Source: UBA1731 sp964440985
GTDB taxonomy: Bacteria > Verrucomicrobiota > Kiritimatiellia > RFP12 > UBA1067
NCBI GenBank assembly: GCA_964440985.1
Contig: CAYTWE010000006.1
Span: 1-64,000, forward strand
Reading direction: 5' to 3'
DNA length: 64,000 nt
How positions within the stretch are numbered: the first letter of the stretch is position 1; each line of letters starts with the position of its first letter. The position numbers and the translations under genes were made by a program. The notes under the pieces were generated by a model. It did no database searches and was not told where the DNA came from. It saw nothing but the letters and a program-made list of their open reading frames with translations. Below are positions 16,612 through 28,820 of this stretch, in pieces.

Positions 16612-19600
16612 ATGAAAAATAGGATTGGATGCGTGGCGCTGTCGGCGGCAATGGCAGCGTCGGTCTCGCTTGCGGCGGAGATGCCGCCTCCGGAGTTCAG
16701 GGTTCCGAAGATGTCGAAGGCGCCGGTCATCGACGGCGTCGTGGACGAGACGGAATGGGCGGAGACCGTCGGATCGTTCGGCTTCTGCACGTACCCGACG
16801 GATACGATGTTCCAGATGAAGTCGAGGTTCTGGATTGGACGCACGGCGGACAGGCTTTATGTCGCGAGCGTCTGCGCAATCGGCCCGAACGGCCTGCTGA
16901 AGGAGACGCCCCGCCGCAACAGGAGCCAGAAGTGCCTTTTGGACGACACGTTCGAGCTTGTCTTCGTTCCCGACGTTACGGCGTCTGCGCCGGATGTGCG
17001 CCATGCGATGGTCAACTTCAACGGCGCCTATTTCGTCGAGGCCCAGGTCAACGGCGCGATGGCGGCATGGAATCCGCGCACCATGGAAACCCGCTCGACC
17101 GAACGCGACGGGTTCTGGCATTTCGAGCTGTCCATCTCTCTCGACGAGATCGGATTCCTCAATGCGCCCGCCGATGCCCATGCGCTGCGCCTTTGCCGCA
17201 ACTGGAAGGGGGCGTATTCCACTTGGGGCGTTGTGTCGTCCGTGCGGCCCAACGACGGCGGGTTCTTCTCTTCGTACAAGACCATTCCCCTTGTGTTTGA
17301 CGATGAGGCGCCGGCCGTCCAGTTCGTCGATGTCGAGTCCGACGACGATGTGCACTGGACGACGGAACTGCGCATGGCGAACACGTCCGGCCGCGACCGG
17401 TCGTTCAAGGTGCGCGTCGAGGGCCGCCCCGTGAACTCGCAGCCCGGCATGACGGTGGCGGACGTGACCCTGAAGGCGGGCGAACGGCGCACGTTCAAGG
17501 CGTCAGGGCCGATACTCAACGACGAAAAGGTCGACCTTGCGGCGGAGGTGCTGCCGGCGGACGGGACGCGCCCGTATTTCTTCCGGCGCACAGTATGGCG
17601 TCCAAACGCGCCTAAGCCGGAGTGGGTGGGGAGCGGTGCTTCCGCCTCGGCGATGAAGTTTGATTTTGCGTATTTCCCGTCACATTCCAAGATGCGGGTG
17701 CGGGCGGATCTCTCGGCAGTGGCGAAGCGTCCGGCGGACGTGTCGGTGACGATCCGGGACGCGAAGGACGCCGTGCTCGCCGCCCGCCGGCTCGCGCTCG
17801 CGAAGGACGGCGTTGCGGACGAGATCTGGGCCATTCCCGATCTCAAGGAGGCGACGTTGCGTAGCGGCGATGGCGGCTACACCATCACGGCAGAAGCGGC
17901 GGGCGTGGAGAACGGCACGGTGAAGAAGGCGTTCCGGCGCGACGTGTTCGAGTGGGAGGGCTTTGCGGGCGGGACGTCCGCGACGGTTCCGGCTCCGTTC
18001 ACGCCCGTGGAGCGGAAGGATGGGCATGTGCGTGTTGTCCTGCGCGACCATGAGGTCGACGAACTGGGGCTTTGGCGGCAGGTGACGGCCGCGGGCAAGC
18101 CGATTCTGGCGCGTCCTATGCGGCTTGTCGGCGACGGGAAGGTGTCTGCCGTTTCCGAATGGGACATCGACGGTATGATGAAATGGAATCTGACGCTCGG
18201 CGCAGGGCGGCACACGTCGCTCCGGCTTGAGATTCCGATCCGCGCCGAGCGCGCGACGCTCATGCACGCCTGCGCCGACGGAATGCGCTACAACTACGCT
18301 GGCGAGGTGCCGAAGGGTCGCGGGCGCGTCTGGCGCTCCTCGCAGGCGCCGCACACGTCGATCGTCGGGAACTACCTGCCGTATGTGTGGATCGGCGGCC
18401 CGCTGCGCGGCATCGCCGTCTATGGCGAGAACGACAGGGGCTGGGAGATCGCCCCGGACGCGGAATGCTACGAGATCGTGCGCGAGGACGACGGGACGGT
18501 CACGCTCGTCGCGAACATCGTGCAGAAGCCGGTCGAACTCGCCGCGCCGCGTACCGTCACCCTGGCGTTCCAGGCGACGCCGATCAAGCCGATGGAGCGC
18601 AACTGGCGCGGTTCGGACATCGGCGACCTCGTCGGTGCCTGCTACTACTGGGGCGGGCTGACCGCGTATGACGAGGTGCAGCCGTTCAACGGGACGGACG
18701 AGTTCTGGCGCAAGATGGGAGAGGCGCGGAAGACAGGGAAGGCCGACAAGGCGTACGTGGAGCGGATGATCGCCGACTACATGGCGCTGATCCCGACGAA
18801 CAACGCGGCGCAGCGCGAGGCGCGTCGGCGCACGATCGTCGCGCACTTCAATTCGGGCATGAACGTGTCGGCGGGCACGTTCGCCACCGGGAAGAAGCTT
18901 GTGTTCTACACAAACGGACGCGGTGTGCGCCTCGGCTCGCCGGCCGGGACGACGTTCTGCGACGAATGGACGGTGGAGCCGTTCTGGAAGCGTCCGTTCG
19001 CGTTTGACACGACGCGCAGCTACAGCCTCGACCCGAACAGGGCGTATCTCGACTACGCCGCGTACTGGTGGGAGCGGATGATCGCCTCCGGCGCCTGCGA
19101 CTATCTCTATTGGGACGATGTGTTCTGCCAGTCGAACTTCGACCTCGTGGGAACGGACGCCTATCGTCTGCCGGACGGCGACATACAGCCCGCGAGCGGC
19201 ATCTTCAGGATGCGCGAGCAGATCCGGAGATGCGCCGTGCTGCAGGCGGAGCACGGCTGGCCGTGCCGGAAGAACTGGGTGCACATGACGAACACCGCAT
19301 TGGCTCCGGTGCTGGCGTTTGCGGGCATGAACTACGATTGGGAGGATGTTGCGGGCGACACGGCGCTTCAGGAGAGGTATTCGCGAGCCGGCATCTTGGC
19401 CGCGTCGATCGGGCGTCAGTTCGGAAACCAGGTCGCGGTGATGGGGTATTTCTCGACGAAGGATACGGCGAGCGAAAAGCTCAAGTGGCTTCACCGCACC
19501 GGCGTCGGCGCGTGCCTGACTCATGAGGTTCAGTGGCGTCGGGTCGCGGAGTGGCGGACGGCGAACAAGCTGCTCGGCGACTGGGGCTACCGGGCGGACG

Positions 19601-19890
19601 GAACGACGGTCTGGAACTACTGGGATGAGGACGTGCCGTTCCCTGTCGCCGTCTCCGGCGGCGAAAACGCCGCGTTGGCGATGGCGCGGAACGGCGAGGC
19701 CGTAGTGGTCGTCTCCGACTGGGGCAAAGGCGGCGACTATCGGCTGAAGCCGGACGCCGCGGCGCTCGGCCTCCCTGCGGGATTCAGGGCGTTTGACATG
19801 GAGACCGGCAAGGAGCTGGCGGTGAATGACGGTGCGGTGTCCGTTGCGCTGAAGCGGCTCGACTACGTGATCGTAAGGTTCGCGAAATGA
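16612..19890 (+). CDS. Giant secreted glycosidase-like protein, CBM9/DOMON-like N-terminus (paralogue A)
   Basis: 1092 aa with a signal peptide (about 1-21). Residues about 25-215 match the 'APVIDGVVDETEW' carbohydrate-binding (CBM9/DOMON-like) fold. A beta-sandwich spans about 220-340. The core shared with the next gene starts about residue 345. It includes 'YVWIGGPLRGIAVYGENDRGW' at about 588 and 'FQATPIKPM', both reminiscent of GH123/DUF6067-type proteins, then a barrel-like region with DYLYWDDVF (about 830) and NYDWEDV (about 906). A putative endo- or exo-glycosidase of unknown substrate. Start: AAGGA abuts an upstream ATG (16603) but is 9 nt from ATG 16612, which begins the signal peptide. 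Confidence 0.75.
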   Translation: MKNRIGCVALSAAMAASVSLAAEMPPPEFRVPKMSKAPVIDGVVDETEWAETVGSFGFCTYPTDTMFQMKSRFWIGRTADRLYVASVCAIGPNGLLKETPRRNRSQKCLLDDTFELVFVPDVTASAPDVRHAMVNFNGAYFVEAQVNGAMAAWNPRTMETRSTERDGFWHFELSISLDEIGFLNAPADAHALRLCRNWKGAYSTWGVVSSVRPNDGGFFSSYKTIPLVFDDEAPAVQFVDVESDDDVHWTTELRMANTSGRDRSFKVRVEGRPVNSQPGMTVADVTLKAGERRTFKASGPILNDEKVDLAAEVLPADGTRPYFFRRTVWRPNAPKPEWVGSGASASAMKFDFAYFPSHSKMRVRADLSAVAKRPADVSVTIRDAKDAVLAARRLALAKDGVADEIWAIPDLKEATLRSGDGGYTITAEAAGVENGTVKKAFRRDVFEWEGFAGGTSATVPAPFTPVERKDGHVRVVLRDHEVDELGLWRQVTAAGKPILARPMRLVGDGKVSAVSEWDIDGMMKWNLTLGAGRHTSLRLEIPIRAERATLMHACADGMRYNYAGEVPKGRGRVWRSSQAPHTSIVGNYLPYVWIGGPLRGIAVYGENDRGWEIAPDAECYEIVREDDGTVTLVANIVQKPVELAAPRTVTLAFQATPIKPMERNWRGSDIGDLVGACYYWGGLTAYDEVQPFNGTDEFWRKMGEARKTGKADKAYVERMIADYMALIPTNNAAQREARRRTIVAHFNSGMNVSAGTFATGKKLVFYTNGRGVRLGSPAGTTFCDEWTVEPFWKRPFAFDTTRSYSLDPNRAYLDYAAYWWERMIASGACDYLYWDDVFCQSNFDLVGTDAYRLPDGDIQPASGIFRMREQIRRCAVLQAEHGWPCRKNWVHMTNTALAPVLAFAGMNYDWEDVAGDTALQERYSRAGILAASIGRQFGNQVAVMGYFSTKDTASEKLKWLHRTGVGACLTHEVQWRRVAEWRTANKLLGDWGYRADGTTVWNYWDEDVPFPVAVSGGENAALAMARNGEAVVVVSDWGKGGDYRLKPDAAALGLPAGFRAFDMETGKELAVNDGAVSVALKRLDYVIVRFAK

Positions 19891-19901
19891 GGATGTCTGC
19901 C

Positions 19902-22900
19902 ATGAAAAGACTGGCATTGGCCGCTGTCGCGTCCGTTTCGGCCCTGTGCACATCCGGTGCGACGAGCAGCCCCGTGTGCGCGATCTATCCGAACCACATA
20001 ACCTTCCACCTCAATTTCGACGACGGCTCGGCTGAGCCGTCGATCGGCGACGTCAAGGCCGGCGGGCAGAAGCCCGTAATCGGCGACGGCGGGATGTTCG
20101 GAAGCAAGGGACTGCACGCCGGCACGGTTCGATATCCGATGCCGAAGGGACAGCGAATCTTCGACACGACAAAGCCGGGTACGCTCGTGTTCTGGCTAAA
20201 GGTGTCGGAGACGCCGCACCCAGTCCTGTCCGATGCTCTGGATTCAGCCGGGAAACCCGTCGAGATTGAGCCTGGCGAAACATATTTCCACGGCGAGTGG
20301 TCTCAGGCGAAGCGGATGCTCGTGTTCAAGCAAGGTGCGCTGAAGTGGGGCGAGGCGCCTATCGCGACATACTACCATGCGCCGACGCAGGATGGAAAGA
20401 ACAGGTCTGCCAACGTCGGGCTGCCGTGTTCCCTCAAAGGCTGGAATCCAGGCGAGTGGCGAATGGTCGCGGCGAAGTGGCGGCAGGACGCGATTTCCAT
20501 CTCAATCAACGGTTCGCCGTTCAAGACCATGGATTCGGGCGGCGTGATGGGGCCGTTCTTCGGATCGATCGGCTTCGGGCTGTCGCCGATGAAGGGCGAG
20601 AAGACCAGCAATTACGTCATGGACGAATGCACCATCCTGGATTTCGGGATGTCTGACGAGCAGGTCGCGACGCTGCACCGCGACTACCGCGACGTGATGG
20701 CGGGAAAGCCTCTCCGCACGAAGTACGATCCCGAGTTCGAGGAGCCGGAGTGGATGAAGTCTCCCTCGCGCACAGTGTTCCGCTTTGCCTACTATCCGTA
20801 CGAAAACACGGTTCACGCCTATGCGGACATCTCCGCCTGCGACGGCTTCGGCAAGGTGCGCACACTTGCGCTTTCCGTCGAGGAGAAGGGCGGGCGCGTC
20901 GTCGCGAAGCGGCAGTTCGCGGTTGGACGGGACGGCAAGGCCGACATCATTTGGAGCGGGCTTCCTGAACTTGACGGAGAATACGTGTGCCGGCTTGAAT
21001 GCGCCGGGCTTCCGGAGGCGAAGGCGTCGCAGGGATTCGTCCGCCGCCGGTTCGAGTGGGAGCGCAACAGGCTCGGCCGCTCCGGCGCCGTGCCGGCGCC
21101 GTTCACGCCCGTCGTCCGCAGCGGCAAGTGGATCGGAAAGAAGCGCGTAAGTGTGCTCCTTCGCGACCATACGATTGGCCGCCACGGACTGTGGGAGCAG
21201 GTGGAGGCGGCCGGCAAGCCGCTGTTGGCGCGGCCGATGCAGATCGTCTCCGACCGGAAGCTGCCGAAGGTGTCGGCGGAGAGCGAGTGGGATGTTGACG
21301 GCATGATGACGTGGCGGCTCAAACTGCCGCCGGGCAACTACGGAAAGGTTCGTCTTGAAATACCGATGCGCAGGGAGCGGGCCTGGCTTTTCCATCCTGT
21401 CGCCGACGGATTGCGGAGCAATTTCGCGGGCGCGATTCCGCAGGGGAGCGGCGTGGTGTGGGATTCCGCCAAGTACCCGCGCAACACGATTGTCGGAACG
21501 TATCTTCCGTACGTGTGGCTCGGCGGGCCGCTGCGGGGCATTGCCGTGTTCGGCGAGAACGACAGGGGATGGATCGTGGACGGCAAGACGCCCTGCTACG
21601 AGATCGTGCGCAGGGGAGACGAGGTGTGCCTCGTGCTCAACATCGTCCAGACGCCGACGCGCATCGATGCGGCGCGAACGGTCAAGATCGGCTTTCAGGC
21701 GACGCCGGTCAAGCCGATGCGCGAGAACTGGAGGGCGATCGACCATGGGTTGCTGCTCGGCGCCTGCTATTACTGGGGCGGGTTCTGGGACAGCCACAGC
21801 GTGGAGCCGTATGACCAGACGGACGAGTTCTTCCGCGTGATGGGCGAATCGCGCCGCACGGGCAAGTTCAACAAGGAGTTCCTTGAGCGCAGTGTGCGAG
21901 ACTATCCGTATCCGTTCGAGAAGGGTACGAAGGAGTACGAGGATCATGTAAGGCGCATCCGTGCGCATTTCAACAACGGGCTTGCGAATTCGGCAAGCAG
22001 AGGGTTCAAGGATGCGTTCGTGTTCTACACCAACGGGCGGGGAGTGTTCTACGGCGACGCGAAGGGGCAGGGCGCCACGTTCTGCAACGAATGGAGCAGA
22101 TGGGAGTTCATGGACAGGGATTTCACGCCGCTGTCGAGACGGGCGTACGACCTCGACCCCGTTGAAAGCTACCGCGACCACGCAGCCTGGTGGTACGAGC
22201 GGATGATGTCCACCGGCGCCTGCGACTACCTGTACTGGGACGACGTGTTCTGCCAGTCGAGCTTCAACGTTGTGCAGACGGATGCCTACCGTCTGCCGTC
22301 GGGGCAGATACAGCCGAGTTCGGGAATCTTCAACATGAGGAACATCGTAAAGCGTTGCGCCGTGCTTCAGGCGGAGATGGGGCGCGATACACGCGGCAAC
22401 TGGGTGCACATGACGAACACCGCGATGGCGCCGATACTGTCGTTCGCCGACGTGAACTACGACTGGGAGGACACGAGCGGCGTCCATCCGCACCAGGTGA
22501 AGTATCCGAAGGACTACATTCTGGCCTGCTCGATCGGGCGGCAGTTCGGCAACCGCGTAGGGATCATGGGCTATTTTGCGGAGCCGCAGGGCACGAATGA
22601 GGAGCGGGAGCGAAAGAAGGCGTGGCTTGAGCGCACTGCCACTGGCGTGATGCTCACCCACGAGTTCAGGTGGAGAGGGCACAGGCAGTACGATGCGGCG
22701 CACAAGCTGCTCTGCGACTGGGGCTATCGCAAGCCTGACGTGAAGGTCTGGAACTACTGGGACGAAGACGTGAAGTTCCCGGTTGACGTCTCCGGACCGG
22801 ATGCCGCCACGATTGCGATGGCGCGCGGCGGCGAAGCCGTCATCGTGGTGTCTTCGTTCTCGAAGGAGGATGGCCACGTCTTGCTGCGTCCGGATTGCGG

Positions 22901-23027
22901 GGTGCTTGGCGTCGCGTCCGATTTCAAGGCCGTAGACATGGAGACGGGGAAGGATATTCCTGTGAACGGTGGCGTCGTAGACGTGCCGCTCGGGAAATAC
23001 GACTTCACGATGGTGAAGATAAGGTGA
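19902..23027 (+). CDS. Giant secreted glycosidase-like protein, LamG-like N-terminus (paralogue B)
   Basis: 1041 aa with a signal peptide (MKRLALAAVASVSA). The N-terminal module (about 30-245) is a concanavalin/LamG-type sandwich ('FHLNFDDGSAEPSIGD', 'GFGLSP'), unlike the CBM9-type module of paralogue A. From about residue 290 the two proteins align over their length, with near-identical blocks such as CDYLYWDDVFCQS (about 771), NWVHMTNTA and KVWNYWDEDV. The same GH123/DUF6067-like features appear (LGGPLRGIAVFGENDRGW, FQATPVKPM). GAGGA lies 8 nt before ATG 19902; ATG 19887 overlaps the upstream stop (ATGA) and is the alternative start. Tandem duplication followed by N-terminal module exchange is the likely history. 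Confidence 0.75.
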   Translation: MKRLALAAVASVSALCTSGATSSPVCAIYPNHITFHLNFDDGSAEPSIGDVKAGGQKPVIGDGGMFGSKGLHAGTVRYPMPKGQRIFDTTKPGTLVFWLKVSETPHPVLSDALDSAGKPVEIEPGETYFHGEWSQAKRMLVFKQGALKWGEAPIATYYHAPTQDGKNRSANVGLPCSLKGWNPGEWRMVAAKWRQDAISISINGSPFKTMDSGGVMGPFFGSIGFGLSPMKGEKTSNYVMDECTILDFGMSDEQVATLHRDYRDVMAGKPLRTKYDPEFEEPEWMKSPSRTVFRFAYYPYENTVHAYADISACDGFGKVRTLALSVEEKGGRVVAKRQFAVGRDGKADIIWSGLPELDGEYVCRLECAGLPEAKASQGFVRRRFEWERNRLGRSGAVPAPFTPVVRSGKWIGKKRVSVLLRDHTIGRHGLWEQVEAAGKPLLARPMQIVSDRKLPKVSAESEWDVDGMMTWRLKLPPGNYGKVRLEIPMRRERAWLFHPVADGLRSNFAGAIPQGSGVVWDSAKYPRNTIVGTYLPYVWLGGPLRGIAVFGENDRGWIVDGKTPCYEIVRRGDEVCLVLNIVQTPTRIDAARTVKIGFQATPVKPMRENWRAIDHGLLLGACYYWGGFWDSHSVEPYDQTDEFFRVMGESRRTGKFNKEFLERSVRDYPYPFEKGTKEYEDHVRRIRAHFNNGLANSASRGFKDAFVFYTNGRGVFYGDAKGQGATFCNEWSRWEFMDRDFTPLSRRAYDLDPVESYRDHAAWWYERMMSTGACDYLYWDDVFCQSSFNVVQTDAYRLPSGQIQPSSGIFNMRNIVKRCAVLQAEMGRDTRGNWVHMTNTAMAPILSFADVNYDWEDTSGVHPHQVKYPKDYILACSIGRQFGNRVGIMGYFAEPQGTNEERERKKAWLERTATGVMLTHEFRWRGHRQYDAAHKLLCDWGYRKPDVKVWNYWDEDVKFPVDVSGPDAATIAMARGGEAVIVVSSFSKEDGHVLLRPDCGVLGVASDFKAVDMETGKDIPVNGGVVDVPLGKYDFTMVKIR

Positions 23028-23132
23028 ACGGCGCAACAGCTTTACCCTTGCGCTGTTTTGCTCTTGCGCTGATATTCGCGTGACGAAGCGGTGAAGCGAA
23101 TGCTGTCGGGGGTAGGGCGGTTGCCGCGTCCG

Positions 23133-23164
23133 CCAAAACATACCCTTGTAAGGTAATGTTTTGG
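23133..23164. repeat. 32-nt imperfect inverted repeat
   Basis: CCAAAACAT ... ATGTTTTGG form a perfect 9-bp outer stem. After two mismatches, a 4-bp inner stem (CCTT/AAGG) closes on a 2-nt apex. It lacks a following T-run on the plus strand, so it is not a typical terminator. It could be a terminator of the rho-assisted type, an operator or a mobile-element end. Confidence 0.7.
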
Positions 23165-23256
23165 ACTTTGATGATGCATTTTCAAGGGTGCAGAGCCAAA
23201 TGACGGCATACATTTATTGCTTTGCGCCACGCAATGAGAGGTCTCAGCCGCATCTG

Positions 23257-23265
23257 TGGTATAAT
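23257..23265 (+). promoter_or_regulatory. Extended -10 (TGGTATAAT), leaderless start for PHP gene
   Basis: TGG-TATAAT ends 9 nt before ATG 23275. No ribosome-binding sequence is present. Confidence 0.75.
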
Positions 23266-23274
23266 CGGCGGCAT

Positions 23275-24132
23275 ATGATCGACTTTCATGTACACAGCAC
23301 GGCGAGCGACGGAACGGTTTCGCCGTCGGACATAGCCCTGCGCGGCGGGGACTTCTATGCGATGGCGCTCACGGATCACGACAACTGCGACGGCGTCGCC
23401 GAATTCATCGCGGCCGGCGAATGCAACGGCGACCGCATCCGTCTTGCGGGAATAGAGTTGAGCGTTGAGCCTGGTGAAGGGTACGGCGAGTTCCATCTGC
23501 TCGGCATCGGCATTGATCCGTCCAATGCGAGCCTGAAACGTCTTCTCCGCAGCATACTTGACGGACGGAACGCGAGGAACGCAAAGATACTTGAGCGCTT
23601 TGAGGCGATCGGCATACACATCCCCAAAGACGAGATAGCGACGTATGCCCACGGCGAGATACTGGCCCGTCCGCATTTTGCGCAGTGGTTAGTGGATCAT
23701 GGACATTCCGGAAACGTAAAGGATGCATTTGCCTCGTACATGACGCCATCCTCTCCGCCGGAGACGAACTGCTACGTTTCGCGCTACCGTCCCGACCCCG
23801 GCGAGTCGTTCGACGCGATCCATGCCGCCGGCGGCATCGCGATCATGGCGCATCCGCGGTACTGGACCGGCGATCCCGCCATGTTGCGGTCTGGCCTTGA
23901 ACGGCTCAAGGAGAGGGGGATAGACGGAATCGAGGCGATCTATCAGGCGAACGAGCCCTGGGAGACGGTTGAACACGTCCGGACGGCAAGGGAGCTTGGC
24001 CTCTGCATTACGGCGGGCAGCGACTTCCATGGCGCGAACAAGCCGGCCGTCACTCTTGGCATGGAAGTGGACGACGAGAAGGCGTTTGTCTCGCCGCTGC
24101 TTGAGCGCATTGCCTTCTGGCGGAGCAGGTAG
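23275..24132 (+). CDS. PHP-domain phosphoesterase (TrpH/RNase AM-like)
   Basis: 285 aa polymerase-and-histidinol-phosphatase-type metal-dependent hydrolase. The metal ligands are visible: DFHVHSTASDG (H4-x-H6 region), ALTDHDN, the middle 'GIELS' glutamate, 'RPHFAQWL', 'IMAHPRYW' and the C-terminal GSDFHG. This set is like TrpH/YciV enzymes that hydrolyse 3',5'-nucleotides or trim RNA 5' ends. ATG 23275 is chosen because the PHP motif starts immediately and the promoter box ends 9 nt upstream; longer in-frame openings would start before the promoter. A Dus gene follows 4 nt after the stop. Confidence 0.9.
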   Translation: MIDFHVHSTASDGTVSPSDIALRGGDFYAMALTDHDNCDGVAEFIAAGECNGDRIRLAGIELSVEPGEGYGEFHLLGIGIDPSNASLKRLLRSILDGRNARNAKILERFEAIGIHIPKDEIATYAHGEILARPHFAQWLVDHGHSGNVKDAFASYMTPSSPPETNCYVSRYRPDPGESFDAIHAAGGIAIMAHPRYWTGDPAMLRSGLERLKERGIDGIEAIYQANEPWETVEHVRTARELGLCITAGSDFHGANKPAVTLGMEVDDEKAFVSPLLERIAFWRSR

Positions 24133-24136
24133 CCAC

Positions 24137-25042
24137 ATGGGAATCACATCAGCAGATGCATCTGCCGGACTTTGGCTTGCGCCGCTTCGCGGGGTTACGG
24201 TGCGGACTTTCCGCACAGTGTTCGGCCCGGCGATCAAGGAGGCGGGATTTACGGGAATGTATGCGCCTTTCATACCGGCCAATGCGGGGTTCAGGTTTTC
24301 GAAGAGGCTTTTTTCGGACGTTCTGCCGTACGGTGACGATGCGGGGCCGGAACTTGTGCCGCAGGTGATCGGCAAGGATCCGGCGGCGCTGCGTGACTGG
24401 TGCAAGGCGGTGAAGGATCTGGGATATCGACGGGCGGATCTCAATGCGGGATGTCCGTTCCCGATGATTCGCAAGAAGGGGCGCGGTTCGGGGCTTCTGC
24501 GCACTCCGGATGTGCTGGACAGGATGCTTGAGGCCGGATGCGACGAGATGGGGCCAGGAGGATTCTCCCTGAAGACGCGGCTCGGCGTGGAGAGGCCGGA
24601 CGAACTGCTGTCCATGATGCAGATTGTGAACCGATATCCGCTGGCAGTGCTGACGGTTCACGCCAGAACCGCACGGCAGATGTACGACGGCGGCGTGGAC
24701 AGGGCGGCGTTTGAAGCGGTGAGGGAGTGCGCAGAAGTCCCGGTCATGTACAACGGCGATGCTGACGCCGGGGAGGTTTCCGACATTCCGCTGATGGTAG
24801 GAAGGAGGTTCATCGCCCGGCTTTCAGGTCGCGCGGACGCAGCAGAGCTTCTTTCACGCTACATCGAGCTTAGCCGGGAAGAGCTGTGCGGCGATGCCCA
24901 GGTGGTTGGACGCATGAAGGAACTCCTTTCGTACTGGTGCCGTGAAAGGGGATGGAGCAGGCTTTGGCCTTCCGTAAAGATAAGCCGCAGCATCCGCGAG
25001 CTTGAAATGACGATTTCCCCATCCAAAGTTATGCTTGCCTAA
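24137..25042 (+). CDS. tRNA-dihydrouridine synthase family protein
   Basis: A flavin-dependent reductase of uridine in the tRNA D-loop. The TIM-barrel starts 'LWLAPLRGVTVRTFR' (FMN-binding), with the catalytic cysteine in DLNAGCPF (about residue 114), 'GGFSLKTRLG', the 'TVHARTARQMY' phosphate strand and 'VMYNGDAD'. At 301 aa it is slightly short, like compact Dus proteins. ATG 24137 lies 4 nt after the PHP stop, so it is probably co-transcribed from the leaderless promoter. Which uridine it modifies cannot be told from sequence. Confidence 0.9.
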   Translation: MGITSADASAGLWLAPLRGVTVRTFRTVFGPAIKEAGFTGMYAPFIPANAGFRFSKRLFSDVLPYGDDAGPELVPQVIGKDPAALRDWCKAVKDLGYRRADLNAGCPFPMIRKKGRGSGLLRTPDVLDRMLEAGCDEMGPGGFSLKTRLGVERPDELLSMMQIVNRYPLAVLTVHARTARQMYDGGVDRAAFEAVRECAEVPVMYNGDADAGEVSDIPLMVGRRFIARLSGRADAAELLSRYIELSREELCGDAQVVGRMKELLSYWCRERGWSRLWPSVKISRSIRELEMTISPSKVMLA

Positions 25043-25064
25043 CAGCGGGTGGTTATGGGATAAT
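25035..25064 (+). promoter_or_regulatory. Promoter of the PFOR gene
   Basis: TTGCCT (25035-25040), an 18-nt spacer and GATAAT (25059-25064) preceded by TGG, so an extended -10. The -35 overlaps the end of the dus coding region. A leader of about 50 nt follows. Confidence 0.6.
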
Positions 25065-25120
25065 CCATCCCGTTATTTGTCGATAGGCAATTTCTCACTA
25101 TTAATGGGAGTAAAAAGGTA

Positions 25121-28708
<3,588 letters not shown>

Positions 28709-28735
28709 TCGCAGGATGCAAAACTGACAAACGCT

Positions 28736-28761
28736 GGGCGCAGACTGAAAGGTCTGCGCCC
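28736..28761. terminator. Terminator between nifJ and the convergent M24 gene
   Basis: A perfect 10-bp stem (GGGCGCAGAC / GTCTGCGCCC) with a 6-nt loop is followed by a T-rich stretch (AATGTTTTGCTTT). It lies 28 nt after nifJ and may also act on the opposite strand. Confidence 0.88.
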
Positions 28762-28820
28762 AATGTTTTGCTTTAAGCGGATGCAATGATCAGATAAAAG
28801 GCGAAGACGGCGCGCTCGGC

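Larger units (their letters stand above)
23028..23274. other. Intergenic region with a hairpin and a leaderless promoter
   Basis: 247 bases without a supported gene. It holds the imperfect palindrome at 23133-23164 and the extended -10 of the PHP gene at 23257-23265. I see no other structure. Confidence 0.6.

Noticed and set aside
17680..19953. Open frame of 757 codons on the minus strand
   Set aside because: It is a shadow of the giant secreted protein gene; no start signals, and the sense strand has clear domains and a signal peptide.
20502..23213. Open frame of 903 codons on the minus strand
   Set aside because: Antisense to paralogue B. The length comes from biased codon use, and the product is rich in His/Arg/Leu/Val with no recognisable domain.
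23161..23274. Upstream extension of the PHP gene
   Set aside because: The extended frame would begin before the promoter box at 23257-23265 and includes the palindrome; the PHP motif starts right at 23275.
23275..24132. PHP protein as part of the hydrogenase-accessory set
   Set aside because: Its motifs fit the TrpH/RNase AM type, not the PHP protein found beside clostridial hydrogenase genes, and its neighbour is dus.
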